A stretch of 64,000 nucleotides of DNA from Chlorobiaceae bacterium. Lineage in GTDB: Bacteria > Bacteroidota > Ignavibacteria > UBA10030 > SZUA-254. Below, piece after piece: positions 17,174-26,129 of this stretch. Position 1 is the first letter of the stretch; every line of letters begins with the position of its first letter. Both the position numbers and the translations under genes were made by a program. Under the pieces are notes generated by a model, which was given only the letters and a program-made list of their open reading frames with translations, was not told the DNA's origin and did not search any database. The DNA is taken from NCBI GenBank assembly GCA_013824245.1, contig PNNN01000051.1, positions 1 through 64,000 on the forward strand, written 5' to 3'.

Positions 17174-18727
17174 TTAGTATAATAGGTCGATATATTGTTT
17201 GGCGCTTTTTGACCACTCAAACCTTGCGCTTGCTGCCTCCAATTTTATTTTTTCCCATTTCATTTTATCGGTTAAATAAATATCAATCGCTTTCTTTGTT
17301 ACTGAAAATAAATTATCAACCTTCTCTTGAATTGTATCTCCCCTAAATTGGAATCCAGTAACCTCATCAATAACCGTATCTTTCAAACCTCCGGTTGCGT
17401 GAACGATGCACGGTTGTCCGTTTTGCATTGCAATCATCTGACTTATCCCGCACGGTTCGAAGGAACTCGGCATCAGAAATATTGTGCCGTTACCATAAAG
17501 CATATTGCCGATTTTGTTCGAATAAAGTTTTATGAAAACCAGCCGCTTGTGTTTGCTGAATGCCTTTTCAAATTTAACTTCCAATTCTCTTGGTCCGTTT
17601 CCAAGGAGAAAATAAAAACCGTTCACTTTTTCCAAATGCGTGAGTATTTCATCGAGTGCGGTTAATTTTTTAATTCCGGGTTCGAGCAGGAGTCGAACTT
17701 TTTGTTCTGTAACTCTTGTAACGCTCGTCAGAATAACGGAGGGTTGCATCGATTTTATATTTCCAAGCCGCTCGATAACTTTTTTTGAAAATGTGTCAGA
17801 TTGGGAATCGCTCAATATTTCTTTTATGCTGAGGTTGCATAGATCTAGAAATGAAATCGGCTGATTTTTATTTTGGAGCGGATATTCTATCCCGTTCAGG
17901 ATACCGAATAAACTGCTTTCTTCTTTTTTCTTCCGAAGAAATTGTTCTAATCCCTCGCCCCCGTAAAAACCGTTTTTGTGGTCGCTCGGTTTTAATATTT
18001 CTTCAGCATAAGTTGAAGAGACTGTATTAATTTTTTCCGAGAACCTGATTCCTGCGGCAAGCGGTGTGAACTGTGGTTCAGTATATCGTGGATCTTTCCA
18101 TTTATCTATCCAGTCTGAATCTTTAAAAAGTTCAGGAAACCACTGTTCAACGGATGCCCGTTTCCCATTTATTGGACGATTTCCCTGATATCCTAAATTA
18201 TGAATGGTAAAAACAACTTTATGTTTTTTGAGATGTTTAAAGTCAGGATGAAGTTCTCTCAAAAGATTAAATGCGCCCATATGCCAATCGTGCAAATGAA
18301 TTATGGTTGAGGAGGGAATTGTTTTGATATATTGCCCGATGGCTGAGCAGAAAAGTGCAAATTTCGTTGCATCTTGAGCAAATGGTTGAGAGGGTGGATC
18401 CTGACTATAAATTTTATCGCCGCGAATTTCAGGATGCTCGAAAACCAAATGAATTACGTTTTGTTTTGGATGTTTTGGCGTTACGTCCCAGAGTTCACCT
18501 TCTGTAGTTTTACCTGCGAACGGAAAGTTAATGGTCGATAGAATTTTAGAAGGATTGTCCTTATGCAAAAATCCGTATGCAGGTGTAATCACGATTACTT
18601 GATATCCGAAATCTGCGAGAGCGTTTGGCAGATCTCGTATAACATCTGCAAGCCCACCAACTTTGCCATTAACGAGTGAGTCATTTTCTGCAGCGAGCAT
18701 GATTATTGTTTTTGAGGCATCGGGCAT
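17174..18727 (-). CDS. glgA: Glycogen synthase (ADP-glucose), GT5 family
   Basis: Adds glucose from ADP-glucose to growing alpha-1,4-glucan chains. Seen: the N-terminal substrate motif NGKVGGLADV (the K-x-G-G-L of GT5 enzymes) at about residues 20-29, LHDWHMGAFNLL, and the C-terminal motif PSSFEPCGISQMIAM with the conserved EPCG. At 517 aa it is slightly longer than E. coli GlgA. It follows glgC by 15 bases in a four-gene leftward cluster (ATP-grasp, GH13, glgC, glgA). Sequence around the active site is somewhat divergent (NSPAE-type lid not obvious), but the motifs and neighbour glgC make the assignment firm. Confidence 0.92.
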   Translation of the reverse strand: MPDASKTIIMLAAENDSLVNGKVGGLADVIRDLPNALADFGYQVIVITPAYGFLHKDNPSKILSTINFPFAGKTTEGELWDVTPKHPKQNVIHLVFEHPEIRGDKIYSQDPPSQPFAQDATKFALFCSAIGQYIKTIPSSTIIHLHDWHMGAFNLLRELHPDFKHLKKHKVVFTIHNLGYQGNRPINGKRASVEQWFPELFKDSDWIDKWKDPRYTEPQFTPLAAGIRFSEKINTVSSTYAEEILKPSDHKNGFYGGEGLEQFLRKKKEESSLFGILNGIEYPLQNKNQPISFLDLCNLSIKEILSDSQSDTFSKKVIERLGNIKSMQPSVILTSVTRVTEQKVRLLLEPGIKKLTALDEILTHLEKVNGFYFLLGNGPRELEVKFEKAFSKHKRLVFIKLYSNKIGNMLYGNGTIFLMPSSFEPCGISQMIAMQNGQPCIVHATGGLKDTVIDEVTGFQFRGDTIQEKVDNLFSVTKKAIDIYLTDKMKWEKIKLEAASARFEWSKSAKQYIDLLY

Positions 18728-18742
18728 AAGATTGTTGACCTC

Positions 18743-20032
18743 TCAAATTATAGTATTGTCTGGTATGATAGCGTTTTTGACGATAATTGTAATTCCATTT
18801 CGGATACAGTAACTTTCTTTCTCACAGTCGATTTGCTGTATCTTGTTTTTATTGACTATTTTTACATTGCGGCCGATACGCGCATTTTTGTCGATGATCG
18901 AATCGCGAATGATAGTATTCTCGCCAATGCCGATTGGAGGCAAATTATTCTTTAGGTCGTTCTCTCTTTCTGTGTCAGATTGGTAATAATCTGCGCCCAT
19001 CATCAAAACATTTTCGAGTTGAGATTTTGCTTCAATCCGTGTTCTAACGCCAATCACTGAGTTTTGTATTTTAGCGCAGCGGATTATGCACCCATCTGAA
19101 ATCATAGACTGCTCAACTTTACTGTTTAGAATTTTACTAGGCGGAAGAAAGCGCGGCCGAGTGTATACCGGGAATTGTTCATCAAAGAAACTGAAATCAG
19201 GATTCGGCTGCTTTACAAGCGCAAGATTCGCTCTGTAAAACGATTCAATTGTTCCTATGTCTTCCCAATATCCGCGAAAAATATATGATTGCACTTTAAA
19301 GTCTTTAATCGCTTCCGGTATCAGATGTTTCCCGAAATCGGTATGCTGGGGATAACGTTCCAATAATTTTGTAATCACATCATTTTTAAAAATATAAATC
19401 CCCATCGACGCAAGATATGAAGTTCCCCATGTTGAAGCATCCACAAAGCCGAGCGATGTAACATCTACCTGCATATTCTTTAATTCATCACCCTTTGGTT
19501 TCTCTTTAAATTCAACCACTCTGCCTTTCGCATCAATCTTCATTAATCCGAATCCCGAAGCATCAGCTTCTGAAACGGGAATTACTGCAATGCTAACATC
19601 GGCGTTTGTTTCGCGGTGTGATTTCACGAATAATCTATAATCCATTTTATAAAGATGATCGCCCGCGAGAATTAAAAGGTCGTTGGCTTTTTGCGGTTCA
19701 ATAACCCAAAGTATTTTTCGCACAGCATCGGCAGTGCCTTGAAACCAATCCGGACTGATGGTTGTTTGCTGTGCCGCAAGAACTTCTACGAAACCTTTCA
19801 TGAACGGAGAGAATCCGTATGTAGTCGACACATGCCGGTTTAGCGATGCCGAATTGAATTGTGTTAAAACAAAAATTTTATGGATGTTAGAATTAATACA
19901 ATTACTGACCGGAATATCGATGAGACGATATTTGCCGGCGAGGGGTAGGGCTGGCTTCGCGCGTAATTTTGTTAAAGGATAAAGGCGTTCACCGCGCCCG
20001 CCACCTAAAATTATCGCTACTACATCTTTCAT
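18743..20032 (-). CDS. glgC: Glucose-1-phosphate adenylyltransferase
   Basis: Makes ADP-glucose from ATP and glucose-1-phosphate, the committed step of bacterial glycogen synthesis. Seen: the nucleotide-binding signature GGGRGERLYPLTKLRAKPALPL at the N-terminus, IPVSNCINS, and the catalytic AGDHLYKMDY. Further on are GYWEDIGTIESFYRANL, which contacts glucose-1-phosphate, and C-terminal left-handed beta-helix repeats (DSIIDKNARIGRNVKIVN). The length of 429 aa is normal. Eight bases separate it from the GH13 gene upstream. Allosteric effector type cannot be told from sequence. Confidence 0.96.
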   Translation of the reverse strand: MKDVVAIILGGGRGERLYPLTKLRAKPALPLAGKYRLIDIPVSNCINSNIHKIFVLTQFNSASLNRHVSTTYGFSPFMKGFVEVLAAQQTTISPDWFQGTADAVRKILWVIEPQKANDLLILAGDHLYKMDYRLFVKSHRETNADVSIAVIPVSEADASGFGLMKIDAKGRVVEFKEKPKGDELKNMQVDVTSLGFVDASTWGTSYLASMGIYIFKNDVITKLLERYPQHTDFGKHLIPEAIKDFKVQSYIFRGYWEDIGTIESFYRANLALVKQPNPDFSFFDEQFPVYTRPRFLPPSKILNSKVEQSMISDGCIIRCAKIQNSVIGVRTRIEAKSQLENVLMMGADYYQSDTERENDLKNNLPPIGIGENTIIRDSIIDKNARIGRNVKIVNKNKIQQIDCEKESYCIRNGITIIVKNAIIPDNTII

Positions 20033-20040
20033 TTAGATAT

Positions 20041-23000
20041 TCACCTTAATTCTTCATCAGATTTAATCATTGAAATAAAATCGTTAAACCGAAATTTCGA
20101 TTTGTTCGATTTGTTAATAAGAGCGGCATAAACATTTTTAAACGATTCGAGATCGATTTTATTTTCATTTGAACTTTTAAATGTTGTTATTGCCTCCGAG
20201 CTAATCGCCAGACTGATCAGCTCTTCGAGTTTTTCTTTGTTGAAATATCTGATATTTTTAAAAACATTTATACCGATTATCTTTTCGATTTCAGGTCGAA
20301 TGAAATATTCACTCCATGTTTCGTTTTTTGTGCGTTTCATCTGAAGAACGAGCCGAGCCATATCGTTGGCTTGATCCTGATTAAAATCGTAGCTTGCGAA
20401 AATTTCGGTAAAGGAACGGTGAAAACACAATCTCTTTATGATTTCATCTCCCCCAATTTCGAGGATACTTTCGGTTATAAGCCATGCGTGAAGGATCAAT
20501 AGAGATCGTTTATCCGTCGCATTGAAAAACGGAGCGAGATCAGGATGATTTAATTTTAAAATGAATTGCCTGCTTGCACGGATATTATTTTTATATTCCT
20601 CAAGAACTTTTTGAGTTTGCAAAGATTGGTGAATAATTAATTTGATTTGTTCAGCCAATAATCCACCCCTTTTTTCTATAGAGGTTAGAATCGAATCGGT
20701 TATTGAGTCATCTTTCTCGATTAGATATTGAGAAAATTTATTGAATATCTTATTATCAAAAAGATCGTACAGTTTGATTAAGACAGGGAAGAGCCGGACT
20801 TTCTCAAGCTCTTCTACGATGTTCACAACTCCACTGCCATGTAAATGACTTGCAAGCCGTTCGTAATCGCCCGAGTCATCATATATTTCTTTGAAATTGA
20901 TGAAAACATGATACCCGAATGCTTTTAGTTCTATGTACAATCCTTTCTCGTGAAGATCTTTTCCTGAGCGGATGTAATTACGATTAGTCATCTGATCTTT
21001 AAAGATATAAAAAACATTGCCGTCGTTACGGCATCCGAGTGCATCGCCGATTGTCCGGTGAGTGATGACGGGATTTTCTGTCGATCCTGAATTCCGACCA
21101 ACGCTCATCCTAATTCTCCCGGCAGTTTCCGCGTATCTGTTATGAAAACAAACAACAGCGCGCTCGTTACCCGATTTATTCGAGTAGGCAATTAAATCAT
21201 TGTCCAGATTACCGTCGATATCTATAAAATCGTACAACTCAAAATTCGCTACCTGACTGAATAAATATCTTTGGGCTAATAACGGGAAAATTTCCTGCTC
21301 ATGCCGCTTTATCAGTTCGAGGTTTGGTTCTTCATCGTAATATGCCCGACGGTATTCCATTCCATATTTTTCAGTCAGACCTTCAATCTGTCCGTGTCCA
21401 ATCATCGGCAAACCCGGAAGTGTTACCATCATCGCTAAAGTTCCGAAGTATTTATCCTCTTTTCCGAATTGAGCAATTGCCGTCTGTTCGTCGGGATTGC
21501 TCATAAAGTTAACGTAGCGTTTCAAGATTTCGGGATGATAATGCAATGTGTTGCGGATAAGCTCGCGGTACTTCGAGTTCTCTTCCATCTTCAGCATATT
21601 CATGAACGCGCTGTTATAAACACGGTGCATTCCCAATGTTCGCACAAAGTATCCCTCGAGCAGCCAAAATGCCTCGGCTAACAGCAAAGTATTCGGAAGT
21701 TCCGCGTTGATGCGATCAACTACCTCACGCCAAAATTCCTGAGGAAACATGCGATTGAATTCTTCTGTGCTCATTGAGTGATCTGCCCGCGATGGTATAT
21801 CTCCTCCTTTTCCGGGGTGTGGAAACCAGAGCCGTTGAAAATGTTGCTTGGTCAAAATCATCGCCGCATCGAAACGTATGATCGGAAATTTTCTTGCGAC
21901 GTGAAATATAGTTTGGATAACAGCTTCCCGAACTTCCGCCCTCATGAAATTTAATTGTGCGGTATCGTTCCACGGCATGTGTGTGCCGTCGTTACCGTGA
22001 TAAATGTAATGAACCGTTTGATTGCGGCGGTCGATCCTTTGAAATACAACAGCGGCATCATTCTTTCGCCAGTAACCGTCTTCAATTCGAATCTCTATAT
22101 CGGGATGATCGGAAAGATTTCCTCCGCTGAAATTGTAATTTGGAAACGGCGGATATTCCGATTGAATGAAATACTCGGGATGCTCAACAACCCATTTCGA
22201 AAATATTCCCATATGATTCGGAACCATATCTCCCGACATTCTGATGCCCCGCTCCCAAGCCCGCGATTTAAGATTTTGAAACGCATCCTCGCCTCCTAAA
22301 TCATGAGCGATCACATAATCGTATAAAGAATATGCCGAGGCGGCAGCTTCAGGATTCCCCATCCACTGCTTTATCTTTTGCGATGCAGAACTTCTTTCCC
22401 AGATTCCTATCAACCATAACGCGGTGATATTCCAGCTTGCCAGTTGATCCAACTCTTCATCGGGAATTTCATTCAACTTCGTGATCGCGCGTTTATATTT
22501 TTTTGATAATTGATCGAGCCAGACATGAATATTCTTGGCAAGAAGTACAACGTTCGGCATCCAGTCGAGATCTGAAGAAAATCGCTCTAAGTCTAACAAA
22601 TCTACTCCGCTCAATTCTTCTCTATTGTAAACCGGAACTTCTGTGCTCTGTTGATCGCCGTGAAAAATTATTTTATCGTCTTCTTTTAATAAATCGCCCG
22701 AGCCCAATATGCGATTGATAAATTTTTCTCCGAGCAATAATCCCCATTGCCGCTTCATGTATTCGAGTTGTCCGGCTAAGCTATTCGGACTTGCAAGTAT
22801 AGGAGCACGCAGCAAATCGAAAATATATAAATTTTCGGGGCCGAAACGTTTTTCTGTTTGAAAGAATTTATCGAGAGATTCGATTGCAGTCGGATAGATA
22901 GTTCTCTCTGCCAAATCTTTTTCATCGAACAGTTCTTTAAATTTACCGAATGCCGGGTTGAAATTGGCAAAATACAGAAGAATGATCTCTTCAAGCGTAA

Positions 23001-23508
23001 TTTCCTTGTTCGATTTTCCGGCGCTGACCTTGTTCAGATAATCCGCGATGCTCGTTTGCCCGCGATAAATTTCGATTGGAGGGAATAATTCGGAAAATTG
23101 CTCAAGCAAGAATGTTGATTTTTTGTTTCCGAAATTTTCTTCAACCGATTTCAGCGCCCTGCCGAACACTATAGGATTTTTGGTTTCTTCGTACAAGCGT
23201 AAAACATAATGATAGATTTCATCTATCAATCCCATCGCATTCAGTTCGCCTGCGCGGACGCTCTTTTCGGGATGGCTTTGCAGATCGCGCTGCGAATTCA
23301 TCTTCTGCGCAAGCACACGCACTGCGTGATAATTAGGGAATATGGCATTTCCAGTAATGGTAAAAAGCGAATCGTCGACATCATATTTATTTCTTACCGG
23401 GGAAAGTATATGAAACTCGAACGAAGGATACACATTTTTGGATCGTTGGAGTCCGCCTGATGCGGAGGGATATTTGGAGAGAGTAAGATTTAGTATATGA
23501 TTATTCAT
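20041..23508 (-). CDS. Large GH13 alpha-amylase-family protein
   Basis: Predicted alpha-glucan-active enzyme of glycoside hydrolase family 13, cytoplasmic (no signal peptide). The four GH13 regions are present: SGDMVPNHMG (region I, about residue 428), IRFDAAM with the nucleophile Asp (about 546), LLAEAFW with the acid/base Glu (about 610), and SNPDEQ (about 670). The barrel is flanked by about 370 N-terminal and 450 C-terminal residues that I do not recognise. At 1155 aa the protein is about twice the length of a simple amylase. Its last partner upstream overlaps it by one base (TAATG), and glgC follows after eight bases, so it belongs to the glycogen operon. It could be a hydrolase, a debranching enzyme or a transferase; I cannot choose. 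No branching enzyme (GlgB) was recognised in the window. Confidence 0.85.
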   Translation of the reverse strand: MNNHILNLTLSKYPSASGGLQRSKNVYPSFEFHILSPVRNKYDVDDSLFTITGNAIFPNYHAVRVLAQKMNSQRDLQSHPEKSVRAGELNAMGLIDEIYHYVLRLYEETKNPIVFGRALKSVEENFGNKKSTFLLEQFSELFPPIEIYRGQTSIADYLNKVSAGKSNKEITLEEIILLYFANFNPAFGKFKELFDEKDLAERTIYPTAIESLDKFFQTEKRFGPENLYIFDLLRAPILASPNSLAGQLEYMKRQWGLLLGEKFINRILGSGDLLKEDDKIIFHGDQQSTEVPVYNREELSGVDLLDLERFSSDLDWMPNVVLLAKNIHVWLDQLSKKYKRAITKLNEIPDEELDQLASWNITALWLIGIWERSSASQKIKQWMGNPEAAASAYSLYDYVIAHDLGGEDAFQNLKSRAWERGIRMSGDMVPNHMGIFSKWVVEHPEYFIQSEYPPFPNYNFSGGNLSDHPDIEIRIEDGYWRKNDAAVVFQRIDRRNQTVHYIYHGNDGTHMPWNDTAQLNFMRAEVREAVIQTIFHVARKFPIIRFDAAMILTKQHFQRLWFPHPGKGGDIPSRADHSMSTEEFNRMFPQEFWREVVDRINAELPNTLLLAEAFWLLEGYFVRTLGMHRVYNSAFMNMLKMEENSKYRELIRNTLHYHPEILKRYVNFMSNPDEQTAIAQFGKEDKYFGTLAMMVTLPGLPMIGHGQIEGLTEKYGMEYRRAYYDEEPNLELIKRHEQEIFPLLAQRYLFSQVANFELYDFIDIDGNLDNDLIAYSNKSGNERAVVCFHNRYAETAGRIRMSVGRNSGSTENPVITHRTIGDALGCRNDGNVFYIFKDQMTNRNYIRSGKDLHEKGLYIELKAFGYHVFINFKEIYDDSGDYERLASHLHGSGVVNIVEELEKVRLFPVLIKLYDLFDNKIFNKFSQYLIEKDDSITDSILTSIEKRGGLLAEQIKLIIHQSLQTQKVLEEYKNNIRASRQFILKLNHPDLAPFFNATDKRSLLILHAWLITESILEIGGDEIIKRLCFHRSFTEIFASYDFNQDQANDMARLVLQMKRTKNETWSEYFIRPEIEKIIGINVFKNIRYFNKEKLEELISLAISSEAITTFKSSNENKIDLESFKNVYAALINKSNKSKFRFNDFISMIKSDEELR

Positions 23509-24449
23509 TAAAGTTTGTTTTCATTTTTCTGGTTGAGATGTGTTTTCACGTGTTCAGCTATAAGCTGCTCAATTTTGTGAACAATATCATCGGGAGCGCC
23601 GTTATAATATTTAGATTGCAAACGCATATCGCAAACTTCGTTAACATAATCTACAACCACAAGCTTACCGTCTTTTGTCAGCGCTATCTCGGAAGAAAAG
23701 AAATCAAGTCCGCAGATGCGCTGTATGATGCTCATCGTATTACGTAACCCGCTCAAGTTGAAACATGATTCTTCATTCTTTGTAAGTTCGGTGTAACGAT
23801 GTGTTTGGTCGTCCCACCAGCAAGGGATGATTTCGCCGAAAGCAAAATAAACCCTGAACCATGCGCGCTTGCCTTCGAAAATTGTCGGGATGATTGTTTC
23901 CTGTATTAAATACTTATCGTTTTTATGTTCCTGCCGTGCTTTGATGATTTCGGAGATACTCACGGCGTTCATTATCACTCCCGTTCCGCCGCCGGTCGTG
24001 TTTGCCGGTTTGATCACGAAAAAATTCCCGATGTTTTTTAACTCTTTCTCATCCATGCTTATACAACGCTGCTCGTTGTAGGGGGAGAGAATTATCGTGT
24101 TTGGAACATATAAACCGTTCGTAATAAACTCTAAATGCATATTAGCTTTATCGATGGCATGTGTAACGCGGTGGTACGGATTGATAAGGCAGGTTGCATG
24201 TTCTTCCATCCATTTTACGAGAGGAAGGAAATGCGGATCTGCATCCGATGCACGGTCAAAAAATGCTTCAAAAGTGATTTTATTATCTTTAATATCACCA
24301 AGCAAATGAGGGAGGTGATTTGTATCGATTTTATATGTTGATATGCCGCGGAGTGAACATTCATGCTCGATGCCGGATATGAAATCGGAATCGAATTCCC
24401 AGTTCCAGGCGATTGCAAGATTATACAATTGCGGCTTGTTATCTTTCAT
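23508..24449 (-). CDS. ATP-grasp family protein
   Basis: Predicted ATP-dependent ligase of the ATP-grasp fold (RimK/glutathione-synthetase-like). Seen: the nucleotide-binding strand-turn FFVIKPANTTGGGTGVI, a second segment KYLIQETIIPTIFEGKRAWFRVYFAFGEIIPC, and the metal-binding C-terminal stretch LDFFSSEIALTKDGKLVVVDYVNEVCD. The start is placed at the ATG at 24449; the ORF-track start is an upstream TTG with a hydrophobic extension not expected in a soluble ligase. It is the first gene of the glycogen cluster and overlaps the GH13 start by one base. Its substrate is unknown; its position suggests a link with glucan metabolism, but no such role is established to my knowledge. Confidence 0.78.
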   Translation of the reverse strand: MKDNKPQLYNLAIAWNWEFDSDFISGIEHECSLRGISTYKIDTNHLPHLLGDIKDNKITFEAFFDRASDADPHFLPLVKWMEEHATCLINPYHRVTHAIDKANMHLEFITNGLYVPNTIILSPYNEQRCISMDEKELKNIGNFFVIKPANTTGGGTGVIMNAVSISEIIKARQEHKNDKYLIQETIIPTIFEGKRAWFRVYFAFGEIIPCWWDDQTHRYTELTKNEESCFNLSGLRNTMSIIQRICGLDFFSSEIALTKDGKLVVVDYVNEVCDMRLQSKYYNGAPDDIVHKIEQLIAEHVKTHLNQKNENKL

Positions 24450-24516
24450 GTAGCAATATACTGCTTTAATGAAAAAAAGACAATATACATTCAAGAAAAG
24501 ATGAGCTGATTGACTC

Positions 24517-24575
24517 GCCGAAAAGAGTCATGCTGAGCGCCAGTCGAAGCGTGAGTCCTGAAGAGATATTCGTAG
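24517..24575. repeat. Dispersed intergenic repeat of GTCATGCTGAGC type
   Basis: The stretch contains GTCATGCTGAGCGCCAGTCG then AAGCGTGAGTCCTGAAGAG, a pattern I associate with short dispersed repeats common between genes in Bacteroidetes/Chlorobi-group genomes. Only one copy is in this window, so calling it a repeat rests on recollection of the family. Confidence 0.45.
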
Positions 24576-24654
24576 AGTTTGTTTCTCATTTATTTACCTC
24601 TGGCGATGAACAGACATTCTTTTGAAGATGTTGACCAAAAAGTAAAAAGGACTG

Positions 24655-24769
24655 TGTCATTCCCGAATTCTTCAATCGGCCTGCCTGCCGAAACGGCACG
24701 CAGGCAGGGAATCCAGAAATTGGGAAAATCTGAACACTGGACTCCCGACAAAAACGTTCGGGAGTGACA
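24655..24769. repeat. 115-base MITE-like element with terminal inverted repeats
   Basis: It starts TGTCATTCCCGAA (24655-24667) and ends TTCGGGAGTGACA (24757-24769), inverted repeats matching at 12 of 13 positions. Inside, CCTGCCTGC and GCAGGCAGG form a further palindrome. It has no coding capacity. The features fit a miniature inverted-repeat element or a transposon remnant. Confidence 0.55.
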
Positions 24770-24851
24770 GTCTGGGTCTTTTTGGACAACCTCTGTAACG
24801 AGAAAACAAACTTATTGGTCAGTCCCATGAAAGGGGTGGTCAAAAAATAAA

Positions 24852-25583
24852 TTAAAGTATTACTTTTGTTGTTAACGCAAATCCAAAATCGCGTGAGTTT
24901 GCAAGCCCCTTTGCAATTTCGTTTTGCAAATAAATACTGCTGCCGAGGTGCGCGCCTAAAAATAAACTTGCCGAGAACTCGCTTTGAGTAATACGCCGAC
25001 CCGCTGAACTGCTGCTTTGAACACTTGCATACTCAGCGCCAACACCAATAATACCCGATTCGTTAAAATCGTAAAAGAGTCCTGTGTGTCCGCCAACAGT
25101 CATATTATTATCTTCGAATGCGTAAGTTGCGGTTGGATGAACAACATAAGTCAGTTGCTCTGAGCGGAAAATATTCGGCAACGAAAATGTCATTTCGTTC
25201 TCCGCGCCGTCGAACCTGCCGGCATGTTCGGCAATAACATCAAGCGTGTAATCCTGTGCTTCAGATGAGAAAAGATTATATACGCCTCTGATGCCGTATG
25301 AATCGATCTTGAAATCGTTGCGCGGCTTTTCACCAGAGCCAAGCGTGAATTGAACTGAAAAATTACGAGCTATACCGTAATAAATATTTCCGTTCAGAAA
25401 GAACATATCGTTTTGCGGAGCTCCGACGCTGTTGAATGAATATTCATTGTTGAGATCAAAGACGAGAGATCTTTGCGGGTAAACCATAGATCCTTTGCCG
25501 AGGAAAAGATATGTATCAAAGCATGGATAGGCGGTGCTTGCAAATAGAGATATTAGCGCAACTGTTATAATAAATTTTTTCAT
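24852..25583 (-). CDS. Predicted outer-membrane beta-barrel protein in a nikR unit
   Basis: Seen: signal peptide MKKFIITVALISLFASTAYP followed by alternating strand pattern over the whole length, ending FGFALTTKVIL. It has no TonB box or plug, so it is not a classical TonB receptor. It starts 11 bases after the nikR stop on the same strand and is very probably co-transcribed with nikR and under its control. A role in nickel or other metal passage, or in metal stress, is therefore plausible, but I do not recognise the family. Length 243 aa suggests a barrel of about 10-12 strands. The cysteine near the mature N-terminus (YPCFDTY) is not in a lipobox context. Confidence 0.7.
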   Translation of the reverse strand: MKKFIITVALISLFASTAYPCFDTYLFLGKGSMVYPQRSLVFDLNNEYSFNSVGAPQNDMFFLNGNIYYGIARNFSVQFTLGSGEKPRNDFKIDSYGIRGVYNLFSSEAQDYTLDVIAEHAGRFDGAENEMTFSLPNIFRSEQLTYVVHPTATYAFEDNNMTVGGHTGLFYDFNESGIIGVGAEYASVQSSSSAGRRITQSEFSASLFLGAHLGSSIYLQNEIAKGLANSRDFGFALTTKVIL

Positions 25584-25594
25584 GATGATATCCT

Positions 25595-26041
25595 TTAATG
25601 TTTGTGAATATGGTGTGAAGAGTTTGATTGTTTTCCGAGAGAAGATGTCAGCGTTAATTTACCGTGCTTAACTCCATTGATGCTGAGAAGTTTTTCAGAC
25701 AACTGTTTTAAAATTCGCGCATCACCACGAAGCAGTATCACCTCGAAACAGTGGTCGTGATCGAGATGGACGTGGCTGGTTGAGATTATATTGTGAAAAT
25801 GTTTGTGCTGGAGATTGGCAAGCTGTTTCTCAAGCTCGCGCTTGTGATGATCGTAAAGATAAACAAGCGCGCCGAATACCTTGCCGGTTTCATCCTGAAT
25901 ACTTTCATCCACAAGTTTATCGCGAACAATATCGCGTATTGCCTCTGAGCGGTTTGTGTATCCTTTTTTGGTTATAAGTTTATCGAATTGTCCGAGGAGA
26001 TTTTCTTCCATCGAAACGCCGAAACGGATCAGTTTTTTCAT
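25595..26041 (-). CDS. nikR: Nickel-responsive transcriptional regulator NikR
   Basis: Ribbon-helix-helix DNA-binding protein with an ACT-type metal-sensing domain; nickel binding promotes DNA binding. Seen: N-terminal RHH (IRFGVSMEENLLGQFDKLI then NRSEAIRDIVRDKL). The nickel ligands correspond in spacing to E. coli His76, His87, His89 and Cys95; here they are His79, His90, His92 and Cys98 (HVHLDHDHC). The C-terminal tail is His-rich (SSHHIHKH), which E. coli NikR lacks. The start at 26041 is followed directly downstream by an OMP gene. A sigma-70-like promoter with an overlapping inverted repeat lies immediately upstream, so autoregulation is likely. Confidence 0.95.
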   Translation of the reverse strand: MKKLIRFGVSMEENLLGQFDKLITKKGYTNRSEAIRDIVRDKLVDESIQDETGKVFGALVYLYDHHKRELEKQLANLQHKHFHNIISTSHVHLDHDHCFEVILLRGDARILKQLSEKLLSINGVKHGKLTLTSSLGKQSNSSHHIHKH

Positions 26042-26043
26042 AT

Positions 26044-26093
26044 TAGTGTGCCACGATTTTTAAAAATATAACACGCTAAAACGAAAAAAGCAA
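26044..26093 (-). promoter_or_regulatory. Candidate nikR promoter and NikR operator
   Basis: On the - strand TTGCTT (26093-26088), 17 bases, TATATT (26070-26065) forms a sigma-70-like promoter. An imperfect inverted repeat, TAGCGTG (26078-26072) and CACACTA (26050-26044) read on the - strand, with 21 bases between, overlaps the -10 element and start site, as expected of a repressor site. The half-sites differ from the E. coli GTATGA consensus. Confidence 0.45.
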
Positions 26094-26129
26094 ATGAGAA
26101 TGGTTAGTATTGTTCCCGGGAGAAAATTA

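Larger units (their letters stand above)
24450..24851. other. 400-base intergenic region made largely of repeat elements
   Basis: No gene is seen. It carries a GTCATGCTGAGC-type intergenic repeat at 24517-24575 and a MITE-like element at 24655-24769, listed separately. The - strand ORF 24586-24843 and the + strand ORF 24579-24767 cross these repeats and are not believable genes. Confidence 0.6.

Noticed and set aside
17455-17700. tRNA-like TTCGA motifs
   Set aside because: They lie inside the glgA coding region and have no flanking acceptor or anticodon stems.
24586-24843. Short - strand ORF between the glycogen and nikR units
   Set aside because: It runs through the inverted-repeat element and shows no start signal or recognisable protein.
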